From contig CAKPXN010000015.1 in the NCBI GenBank assembly GCA_934202095.1, forward strand, positions 1 to 34,201: a stretch of 34,201 nt of DNA. Direction: 5' to 3'. The position numbers and the translations under genes were made by a program. The notes below the pieces were generated by a model. The model worked only from the letters and a program-made list of their open reading frames with translations. It was not told where the DNA came from and ran no database searches. Positions 17,584 to 25,165 of this stretch are shown here, in pieces; position 1 is the first letter of the stretch, and each line of letters begins with the position of its first letter. This DNA comes from an uncultured Veillonella sp. Its GTDB lineage: Bacteria; Bacillota; Negativicutes; Veillonellales; Veillonellaceae.

Positions 17584-20565
17584 ATGAAATCATCAAAAAA
17601 ACGTAAGGTTACTGCCGCATTTTTTGCAGCAGCAGCATTGGGTGGCGTTGCTCACGCGGCTCCTGCGCTCAACATGAATGATTTAGTAGGTTCAAAGACT
17701 ACCACTGAATCAACAACTGAAGCTACTAGCAATGTAAGTACTCCAGTTGTACGACCAATGGACAATCAGCCTACGGTACCAACTACACAAGCAATAGTGA
17801 TTACTCCTCAACCAGCAGCAGCGCCTGCTGTACAAACACAACCAGTTATACAGCAAGGTGCTACAATGCAATCAGCTCCTAAGGTAACACCATTGATTCC
17901 TCGTGTGCGTCCGGTACCGGTTCCAGATACTGCGAAGGCTCTAACTGAGCAATACAGAGCTATTCCACAACCACAATATGTTGTTAATAAGCAAAATAAT
18001 ACAGTTATGGAGCCAACATTGGCAATGCATAGCTTAATTAATGTACAGCGCAAAACGGAACCTGTTACTATCCAAAAAGAAGTTGATGGCAAGCAACAAA
18101 TACAAACGACACAAGTGCAACGCACCCCTATTGTTATACAAGAACAATCTACTACACCAATGGCAGTGGCCAACACGACAACGACTAAAGCAGTTGTAGC
18201 AAAACGGACATTAACCATTCGTGATCTACAACGTGCTGAACGTGAACGTCTAGCTAAATTAGCTGAAGAACAAACGGCAAAACAAGAAGCAATGCAACAG
18301 CAAAGCAGTGAACAAGCACAAGCTGTACGCCAAATGGCTGCAGAACGAGCAGCAGAAGCACAGCGTCAAGCGGCATTATTAGCTCAACAACAAGAGGCTC
18401 AACGTCAAGCTGCTATTAAAGCAGAACAGGATCGTATTGCTGCTCAACAAGCCGAGATTCAACGCCAAGCGGCTATTAGAGCGGAGCAAGAACGCATCGC
18501 TGCTCAACAAGCTGAAGCTCAACGCCAAGCCGCTATTAGAGCGGAGCAAGAACGCATCGCTGCTCAACAAGCCGAAGCTCAACGCCAAGCGGCTATTAGA
18601 GCGGAGCAAGAACGCATCGCTGCTCAACAAGCCGAAGCTCAACGCCAAGCAGCTATTCGAGCGGAGCAAGAACGCATCGCTGCTCAACAAGCTGAAGCTC
18701 AACGCCAAGCGGCTATTAAAGCGGAACAAGAACGTATCGCTGCAGAGCAGGCTGAGGCGGATGCAGAAAAAGCCCGTTTAGAAGCAGCTGAGGCGAAAGC
18801 AGCTGCAGAAGCTGCTGCAAAAGCCCAAGCTGAAGCTCAGCGCCAAGCGGCTATTAAAGCGGAACAAGAGCGTATTGCAGCAGAACAAGCTAAAGCAGAA
18901 CAAGAAGCAAAGGCTAAAGCCGAGGCGGAGGCTAAGGCTCAGGCCGAAGCAAAAGCTCGCGCAGAAGCGGAAGCAAAACAAGCTCAAGAGCCTAAGTTGC
19001 CTGAATCTTATGTTAATGAACGCAATCAGGCATCTATAAAAGGTTCTACTGTAGCTGGTGAAAAGAATATACTTTCACAACCAATTGATCCACCATTACA
19101 AGCTGATACATCTGCAAAGATTACCCTCACCTTTGACATCAATAATTACGAGTCAATGACAGGTACGGTGGATAATAAAGAGATTAAATATCGCGCGTTT
19201 GAATATATCCCATATGTATCAAATCCTATCGATATTGATCAGCAGTACATGAACATTTACATACCTGAAGAGTATTTCAATAATGGCACTGTAAATGGTT
19301 ATAATACACAAACAGCACCAATCTTTATGCCAAATAATGTTGGTGGCTACATGCCAAGCCAACCTATGGCACCAAAGGTAGAAAATAATAAACCAAATAG
19401 TGCTCTCTATGCATTATCTAGAGGTTATGTTGTTGCGTCCCCTGCTACACGGGGCCGTACAAATAAAGCATCCGATGGTAATTTCATCGGCAAAGCACCA
19501 GCAGTCATTGTAGACTTACAAGCGGCTACAGCTTATTTACACGCTAATGATGCGACTATGCCAGGTAATGCAAAACGCATTATTACAAATGGTACTAGCG
19601 CAGGCGGTGCCGTTTCCTTATTACAAGGTGCAACGGGTAATACAGCTGATTACCAACCATATCTACAGGCTCTTGGCGCTGCTACTGCATCTACCGATGT
19701 ATATGCATCCTCTGCTTACGCACCGATTACCAACCTAGATGCGGCAGATATGGCTTACGAATGGAGCTATAACGGCATCACATCATTTAATAAAGTGACT
19801 ATGAGACAAGGTGAATTGCCTCAAGCGAATATAGGCGGTGCACCAGCGCCAATGCAACGTAGTGTACAACGTGTGAACTTAACTAGTGATGATGTAGCAT
19901 ACTCAGATTTACTTAAGAGCCACTTCCCTGACTATGTAAATAACTTACAATTACGCGATAGAACGGGCGTCATTTTAAAACTCGATAAGAAAGGTAATGG
20001 CACATTCAAGCAATATGTGAAATCGTTCATTATCGATGCCGCTAATAAAGCTAAATCTAATGGTACTGATGTATCTCGCTATTCCTTCCTTGTTTTAGAT
20101 AAGAATACAGGCATGGTGAAAGATATTGATTGGGACGCTTATAATAGCTTTACTAGTCGTTCTAAGGCACCAGGTGCATTTGACTCTAGATTTAACGACT
20201 CTGGTGAAAATAGTTTATTCGGTACAAGTACTAGCGATACTAATCACTTCACGATTACCGCAGCACTACATGATACAACGCCTAATAATGATGTATATGT
20301 AGAAAACGCTAAGATCGTTACTATGATGAACCCTATGAACTATCTTGGTTCTCCTAGCGCAACAAACGCTAAATATTATCGAATTCGCTATGGTACAGCA
20401 GACAGCAATACATCTGTTGCTATTCCATTGATTGTAGGCACTCGTGCACAAAATCTTGGATATAGTGTAGACATGGCTACACCATTTGGTGTGGATCACG
20501 CTGGCGATTACGATTTACAAGATCTATTTAACTGGATGGATTCTATTGTTAAAAACGGTAGATAA
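17584..20565 (+). CDS. Exported subtype-B tannase-like esterase on a TolA-like repeat rod
   Basis: A 993-residue exported protein. Residues 1-25 are a signal peptide (cleavage near AHA-AP). A Pro/Thr/Gln-rich segment runs to about 210, then an Ala/Gln/Glu/Arg-rich helical rod (about 213-478) with 20-residue repeats like AEQERIAAQQAEAQRQAAIR. From about 512 to the end is an alpha/beta-hydrolase that I recognise as similar to Lactobacillus plantarum tannase along its whole length: ITNGTSAGGAVSLLQGATGN, SSAYAPITNLDAADMAYEW, HAGDYDLQDLFNWMD. Expected triad: Ser672 (GTSAGG), Asp940, His972; the Asp-His spacing of 32 equals that of the Lactobacillus enzyme. Lys861 and Glu875 fit its galloyl-binding Lys343 and Glu357, but the third contact, Asp421, is Asn942 here. 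The family hydrolyses galloyl esters; substrate here is unproven. No outer-membrane anchor is seen, so periplasmic or secreted location is open. GGAG precedes the ATG. Confidence 0.85.
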   Translation: MKSSKKRKVTAAFFAAAALGGVAHAAPALNMNDLVGSKTTTESTTEATSNVSTPVVRPMDNQPTVPTTQAIVITPQPAAAPAVQTQPVIQQGATMQSAPKVTPLIPRVRPVPVPDTAKALTEQYRAIPQPQYVVNKQNNTVMEPTLAMHSLINVQRKTEPVTIQKEVDGKQQIQTTQVQRTPIVIQEQSTTPMAVANTTTTKAVVAKRTLTIRDLQRAERERLAKLAEEQTAKQEAMQQQSSEQAQAVRQMAAERAAEAQRQAALLAQQQEAQRQAAIKAEQDRIAAQQAEIQRQAAIRAEQERIAAQQAEAQRQAAIRAEQERIAAQQAEAQRQAAIRAEQERIAAQQAEAQRQAAIRAEQERIAAQQAEAQRQAAIKAEQERIAAEQAEADAEKARLEAAEAKAAAEAAAKAQAEAQRQAAIKAEQERIAAEQAKAEQEAKAKAEAEAKAQAEAKARAEAEAKQAQEPKLPESYVNERNQASIKGSTVAGEKNILSQPIDPPLQADTSAKITLTFDINNYESMTGTVDNKEIKYRAFEYIPYVSNPIDIDQQYMNIYIPEEYFNNGTVNGYNTQTAPIFMPNNVGGYMPSQPMAPKVENNKPNSALYALSRGYVVASPATRGRTNKASDGNFIGKAPAVIVDLQAATAYLHANDATMPGNAKRIITNGTSAGGAVSLLQGATGNTADYQPYLQALGAATASTDVYASSAYAPITNLDAADMAYEWSYNGITSFNKVTMRQGELPQANIGGAPAPMQRSVQRVNLTSDDVAYSDLLKSHFPDYVNNLQLRDRTGVILKLDKKGNGTFKQYVKSFIIDAANKAKSNGTDVSRYSFLVLDKNTGMVKDIDWDAYNSFTSRSKAPGAFDSRFNDSGENSLFGTSTSDTNHFTITAALHDTTPNNDVYVENAKIVTMMNPMNYLGSPSATNAKYYRIRYGTADSNTSVAIPLIVGTRAQNLGYSVDMATPFGVDHAGDYDLQDLFNWMDSIVKNGR
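18421..18738 (+). repeat. 60-bp in-frame tandem repeats in the esterase rod
   Basis: Five consecutive 60-bp units (beginning at 18421, 18481, 18541, 18601 and 18661) differ at only a few bases, mostly silent ones such as gct/gcc and gcc/gcg, and run into a degenerate sixth. Each encodes 20 residues of charged, Ala/Gln-rich helix. A related copy recurs at about 18826-18885. Near identity at DNA level suggests recent duplication and possible copy-number variation without loss of frame. Confidence 0.9.
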
Positions 20566-20599
20566 TCTATCCTGATTTGAAAACCTATTTCATAACGTA

Positions 20600-20644
20600 A
20601 AAAGGTGGTAACAGCATCACATATAGATGCTATTACCACCTTTT
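20600..20644 (+). terminator. Terminator of the tannase-like gene
   Basis: A 12-bp stem (20600-20611 with 20633-20644), one mismatch and a further 6-bp stem (20613-20618 with 20626-20631) close a 7-nt loop; TTTT ends the right arm. It lies 35 bp after the stop codon. Confidence 0.85.
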
Positions 20645-20671
20645 AGATTGTCAGCACAAATACCAACTAAT

Positions 20672-20701
20672 AAAGGCGTCCTAATCAACTAGGACGCCTT
20701 T
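20672..20701 (-). terminator. Terminator of cysK
   Basis: A perfect 12-bp GC-rich stem (20672-20683 with 20690-20701) and 6-nt loop lie 28 bp beyond the cysK stop. On the minus strand TTTATTAG follows. It may also act on plus-strand read-through. Confidence 0.82.
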
Positions 20702-20728
20702 GCTAGTAATATTATGTTTAAATATTTA

Positions 20729-21664
20729 TTATTCTTCTGGGAATAATGCAGTGGACAAGTAACGTTCACCTGTATCTGGAAGAATAACTACGATATTCTT
20801 ACCTTTGTTTTCAGGACGTTTTGCCAATTCTGCAGCGGCCCACAATGCAGCACCGGAGGAAATACCAACCAAGATACCTTGTGTATGACCAAAGTCTTGT
20901 GCTGTTTTGAAAGCATCTTCATTAGCAACTTGGATAACTTCATCATAAATTTTAGTATCCAATGTTTCAGGAATAAAACCTGCACCTAAACCTTGGATTT
21001 TATGAGGACCTGGTTTACCGTTAGATAATACAGAAGAATCTTTAGGTTCTACAGCTACAACCTTAACATCAGGATTTTGTTCTTTCAAGAAACGACCTGT
21101 ACCAGTTAATGTACCACCTGTACCAACACCAGCTACGAAGATATCTACAGCACCATCTGTATCGCCCCAGATTTCAGGACCTGTGGTTTTGTAATGAATT
21201 GCAGGGTTAGCTTGGTTTACGAATTGGCCTGCTTCTACAGCACCAGCAGTGGCTGTTACGATTTCTTTTGCTTTTGCAATCGCGCCTTTCATACCAAGTG
21301 AACCATCAGTTAACACGAGTTGTGCACCATAGCCAAGCATCAATTTACGACGTTCGATGGACATTGTTTCAGGCATTACAATAACAACCTTGTAACCAAG
21401 CGCAGCACCTACAGCGGATAAACCAATACCTGTATTACCAGATGTAGCTTCTACAATAGTACCACCTGGTTGCAATTCGCCAGACGCAACAGCAGCTTGA
21501 ATAATAGCAGCAGCGATACGATCCTTTACAGAACCACCTGGGTTAAAGTATTCAAGTTTAGCGAGGATATTAGCATCAGCACCTACGCTTTCACCAAAAC
21601 GAGTAGCTGCCAACAATGGTGTTTTACCAATTAATTCAACAAAAGATTTTGCGATTTTAGACAT
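20729..21664 (-). CDS. cysK: Cysteine synthase (O-acetylserine sulfhydrylase A)
   Basis: PLP enzyme that makes cysteine from O-acetylserine and sulfide in the cytosol. The 311-residue protein has the PLP lysine in NPGGSVKDRI (Lys47), the substrate loop TSGNTGIGL and the phosphate-cradle GTGGTLTGTGR. The frame extends three codons further to a GTG at 21673, but AAGGAG eight bases before the ATG at 21664 fixes the start there. It follows the Rrf2-family gene by 69 bp on the same strand. In Bacillus and Staphylococcus CymR uses CysK as its co-repressor partner, which fits this pairing. Confidence 0.95.
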   Translation of the reverse strand: MSKIAKSFVELIGKTPLLAATRFGESVGADANILAKLEYFNPGGSVKDRIAAAIIQAAVASGELQPGGTIVEATSGNTGIGLSAVGAALGYKVVIVMPETMSIERRKLMLGYGAQLVLTDGSLGMKGAIAKAKEIVTATAGAVEAGQFVNQANPAIHYKTTGPEIWGDTDGAVDIFVAGVGTGGTLTGTGRFLKEQNPDVKVVAVEPKDSSVLSNGKPGPHKIQGLGAGFIPETLDTKIYDEVIQVANEDAFKTAQDFGHTQGILVGISSGAALWAAAELAKRPENKGKNIVVILPDTGERYLSTALFPEE

Positions 21665-21733
21665 AATCAACACTCCTTATATTCGGATATTATGGATACT
21701 ATAAATGGTATGTAATATATAATTATGTGCCTC

Positions 21734-22183
21734 TTAAATAGAGCCATCCCAATTATCATATTTTGTATCTAATTTTGCGTATGTACCATCAATAACGTCT
21801 TGTAAGGTCACACTTTCTAGATAATCGTGAATGTAATTTTGTAGCCCCGCCCAGAATCCAACGGTGCGTTCATTAATGACATCATCCGTAGATACACCTT
21901 CATCTAGAGATGAAATAATAGCCATTGATTCCTCTGTAGCCATCAAAATTTCAATGATTGTATATTCACTAGGTTTTTTAGATAGACGATAGCCGCCGTA
22001 TTTACCGCGAATGCTATCAACTAAACTGGCCGCTCCTAATCGAGCCACAATACCTTCTAAATATTTCTCAGATATGCCTTGTCGTTCTGCAACAGAACGT
22101 AATGACACTGGTTTTCCCTGACCTTGCTCAGCTAGATCGATGAGAACCATCAATGCATATCTTCCTTTTGTAGAAATTCTCAT
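21734..22183 (-). CDS. cymR: Rrf2-family regulator, CymR-like
   Basis: A 149-residue winged-helix transcription factor. The family start MRISTKGRYALMVLIDLA is exact, with the recognition region SLRSVAERQGISEKYLEGIV (about 27-46) and the wing SIRGKYGGYRLSK. It has no cysteine at all, so it is not an Fe-S cluster IscR/NsrR type; this and the cysK gene directly downstream point to CymR, the cysteine-metabolism repressor. The symbol rests on that context. AAAGG lies eight bases before the ATG. The mRNA leader carries a hairpin and an overlapping upstream ORF with a better ribosome binding site. Confidence 0.85.
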   Translation of the reverse strand: MRISTKGRYALMVLIDLAEQGQGKPVSLRSVAERQGISEKYLEGIVARLGAASLVDSIRGKYGGYRLSKKPSEYTIIEILMATEESMAIISSLDEGVSTDDVINERTVGFWAGLQNYIHDYLESVTLQDVIDGTYAKLDTKYDNWDGSI

Positions 22184-22229
22184 GTATATTGCCTTTCTTT
22201 TTAAAAGCTAGCGCCCCTTGAACAAACAT
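22128..22229 (-). CDS. Possible 33-residue upstream ORF overlapping the Rrf2 gene start
   Basis: On the minus strand a perfect AGGAGG (22243-22238) stands eight bases before an ATG at 22229. It opens a 33-codon frame beginning MFVQGALAFKKKGN and ending at TGA (22130-22128), out of frame with and overlapping the first 56 bp of the Rrf2 gene. It has a single Cys codon, at position 25. Its ribosome binding site is better than that of the Rrf2 gene. It may be a leader peptide affecting translation of the regulator; coding status is unproven. Confidence 0.4.
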   Translation of the reverse strand: MFVQGALAFKKKGNIHENFYKRKICIDGSHRSS

Positions 22230-22240
22230 TTTATATACCT

Positions 22241-22276
22241 CCTATGCGAATGTATAAAACCTTGTACATCGCTAGG
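22241..22276 (-). promoter_or_regulatory. 5'-leader hairpin of the Rrf2-cysK mRNA
   Basis: On the minus strand CCTAGCGATGTA (22276-22265) pairs with TACATTCGCATAGG (22254-22241), with two single-base bulges and a 10-nt loop. It begins a few bases after the predicted transcription start, and its right arm includes the first bases of the AGGAGG of the upstream ORF. It could act as an RNA switch or as a DNA operator for autoregulation. Confidence 0.5.
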
Positions 22277-22286
22277 AATTAATTTC

Positions 22287-22315
22287 ATTATAGAATACTA
22301 ACTGTAAAAATGCAA
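22287..22315 (-). promoter_or_regulatory. Promoter of the Rrf2-cysK operon
   Basis: On the minus strand TTGCAT (22315-22310), a 17-bp spacer and a perfect TATAAT (22292-22287) form a strong sigma-70-type promoter about 104 bp upstream of the Rrf2 start. Confidence 0.75.
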
Positions 22316-22385
22316 GGGTTTATTTCCTACTTTGTTAAAAGGTTTTACATATAACAGTATTTACCTATACTAAATGGATATACTA

Positions 22386-22566
22386 CGACAAAAAGACCAG
22401 TCCGAAGACTGGTCTTTTTGCGTATAGTTTGTAGTTTGTTATATGAGGTTTACATTGGTGAATTGGAGAGTGTTTCACCATGTAATGGGGCTTACCGGTA
22501 TCGTTGGAGATACGATCCGTGCCCAAGTATTGTCATTTGAGGAGGTTGTTGGTCTATCTAGTAGTC
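22386..22566 (-). ncRNA. Candidate 3'-UTR-derived small RNA downstream of ahpC
   Basis: The roughly 180 nt between the ahpC stop and its terminator are highly structured. On the minus strand: a 7-bp hairpin spanning the ahpC stop codon (22584-22558); an unpaired CCTCCTC (22545-22539); an 8-bp stem with one bulge (22519-22496), loop ATCTCCA; a 12-bp stem with one bulge (22485-22450), loop containing CTCTCCAA; then a terminator hairpin. Two loops share TCTCCAA and the single-stranded part has CCTCC, all complementary to Shine-Dalgarno sequences, as in C-rich-loop small RNAs of Firmicutes. No convincing own promoter is seen, so processing from the ahpC mRNA is likelier. It could also be just a structured 3' UTR. 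Confidence 0.4.
22390..22419 (-). terminator. Terminator with UUCG tetraloop after ahpC
   Basis: A perfect 13-bp stem (22390-22402 with 22407-22419). Read on the minus strand the loop is C-UUCG-G, the very stable tetraloop, and TTTTT ends the stem, followed by GTCG. It ends the ahpC transcript 148 bp beyond the stop codon. Confidence 0.88.
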
Positions 22567-23130
22567 TTAGATTTTGCCTACTAGGTCAAGACCTGGTGTT
22601 AATGTATCTTTACCTGGTTTCCAACGTGCAGGGCACACTTGATCACCATGTTTAGCTACGAATTGAGCCGCTTGTACTTTACGAACAAGTTCTTCTGCGG
22701 AACGGCCGATACCCATATCGTGAATTTCCGCTGTGCGGATAATGCCTTCTGGGTCAACCACGAATGTACCGCGGTATGCCATAGCAGATTCAGGATCGAA
22801 TACATCAAAGAAATCAGCTAATTCATGTTTTTTATCAGCCAACATGTAGTATTCGATTTTATTGATGCTTGGAGAAGCATCAGACCATGCTTTGTGAACA
22901 TATTCAGAATCAGTGGATACGGAGTAAACTTCGCAACCCAATTCTTTTAATTCTGCATAGGATTCTTGCACGTCTTCCAATTCAGTAGGGCATACAAATG
23001 TAAAATCTGCTGGATAGAATACGAATACAGACCATTTACCTAAAACGTCTGCAGTGCTTACTTTTACCAATTCAGGTTTCTTGAAAGCATCAAGTGTAAA
23101 TTCAGGGAGTTTCTTACCAATAATAGACAT
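22567..23130 (-). CDS. ahpC: Alkyl hydroperoxide reductase C (peroxiredoxin)
   Basis: Typical 2-Cys peroxiredoxin that reduces hydrogen peroxide, organic peroxides and peroxynitrite in the cytosol. The 187 residues equal the E. coli length. Peroxidatic Cys47 is in ADFTFVCPTE and resolving Cys166 in GDQVCPARW; the C-terminal tail after it is the usual one. No ahpF lies next to it, so the electron donor (AhpF, thioredoxin or another) is encoded elsewhere. AAGGAG precedes the ATG. It is a single-gene transcript with a sigma-70-type promoter and an unusually long, structured 3' region. Confidence 0.96.
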   Translation of the reverse strand: MSIIGKKLPEFTLDAFKKPELVKVSTADVLGKWSVFVFYPADFTFVCPTELEDVQESYAELKELGCEVYSVSTDSEYVHKAWSDASPSINKIEYYMLADKKHELADFFDVFDPESAMAYRGTFVVDPEGIIRTAEIHDMGIGRSAEELVRKVQAAQFVAKHGDQVCPARWKPGKDTLTPGLDLVGKI

Positions 23131-23174
23131 TGTGTTCTCCTTTATATTTCTAAATAACGATTACTATATGTTCT

Positions 23175-23194
23175 TTTGATGTACCTACATCAAA
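23175..23194. promoter_or_regulatory. 20-bp inverted repeat in the ahpC leader
   Basis: TTTGATGTA and TACATCAAA are perfect 9-bp arms around two bases. It lies about 15-35 bases after the predicted ahpC transcription start, a place where a repressor could block transcription. It does not match the PerR box; the binder is unknown. As RNA, its 2-nt spacer makes a stable hairpin less natural, which favours a DNA operator. Confidence 0.5.
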
Positions 23195-23215
23195 TCTATA
23201 TCTACCTTTGTCTAT

Positions 23216-23244
23216 ATAATAACACTAATCATTTAAAATAGCAA
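23216..23244 (-). promoter_or_regulatory. ahpC promoter
   Basis: On the minus strand TTGCTA (23244-23239), a 17-bp spacer and TATTAT (23221-23216) lie 86 bp upstream of the ahpC start. Confidence 0.6.
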
Positions 23245-23302
23245 GCGTTATTTTTAAATTTATCGATATATTTTCCCAACTTTTTTCGATATAAATAAAA
23301 AA

Positions 23303-23336
23303 GAAGAAAGATGCTCATTTCTGAGCATCTTTCTTC
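23303..23336 (-). terminator. Terminator of the argS-pyrG gene train, overlapping the last gene
   Basis: A perfect 15-bp stem (23303-23317 with 23322-23336) and a 4-nt loop, flanked by A and T runs; on the minus strand CTTTTTTATTTAT follows. The stop codon of the small membrane protein (23317-23315) is inside the stem, so the end of the gene and the terminator share sequence. Confidence 0.9.
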
Positions 23337-23530
23337 TTTTTACGTACTACAACCGACTTACTACTCACCGTAGAATAATCAAAGGCGATTAAGCCTGCTA
23401 TATTAGCGAGCCCACGCCGCGCCATATGTCCTGTTGTAGACTGTTCTTTACCAGATTTACCATATACAAACTGCTCTAGTTTGAGAGCAGCTAATATAAA
23501 GATACCTATAATAGATAAAATGGATCCCAT
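23315..23530 (-). CDS. Small membrane protein of unknown function
   Basis: A 71-residue protein I do not recognise. Residues about 4-17 (ILSIIGIFILAALKL) form one hydrophobic segment at the very N-terminus, followed by a basic, polar remainder and a Lys/Arg-rich end (VVVRKKKKDAQK). It starts nine bases after the pyrG stop with only a weak GAGA-type ribosome binding site, so translational coupling to pyrG is likely. Its last codons are part of the operon terminator, which suggests that the C-terminal Lys run is partly dictated by the terminator sequence. Codon use looks like its neighbours. Likely inner-membrane, orientation unknown. Confidence 0.65.
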   Translation of the reverse strand: MGSILSIIGIFILAALKLEQFVYGKSGKEQSTTGHMARRGLANIAGLIAFDYSTVSSKSVVVRKKKKDAQK

Positions 23531-23539
23531 CTCTATTCT

Positions 23540-25162
<1,623 letters not shown>

Positions 25163-25165
25163 CTA

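Noticed and set aside
18421..18738. Tandem repeats as a possible CRISPR array
   Set aside because: Units are directly adjacent without unique spacers and are translated in frame.
18379..18987. Minus- and plus-strand alternative frames in the 60-bp repeats (Ser/Leu-rich and Asn/Lys-rich repeat proteins)
   Set aside because: Shadows of the repeat in the real frame; the real frame continues into a conserved enzyme domain.
22184..22320. T-box riboswitch for the cysK operon
   Set aside because: The conserved T-box bulge sequence and an antiterminator/terminator pair were not found.
22450..22519. Plus-strand reading of the hairpins as a CsrA-type sponge (GGAGA in the loops)
   Set aside because: A plus-strand transcript would have no terminator after the hairpins and would run into ahpC antisense; the terminator orientation and 3' position favour the minus strand.
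22443..22655. 70-codon plus-strand frame overlapping the ahpC 3' end
   Set aside because: No ribosome binding site, no recognisable protein; the region is better explained as a structured 3' region of ahpC on the other strand.
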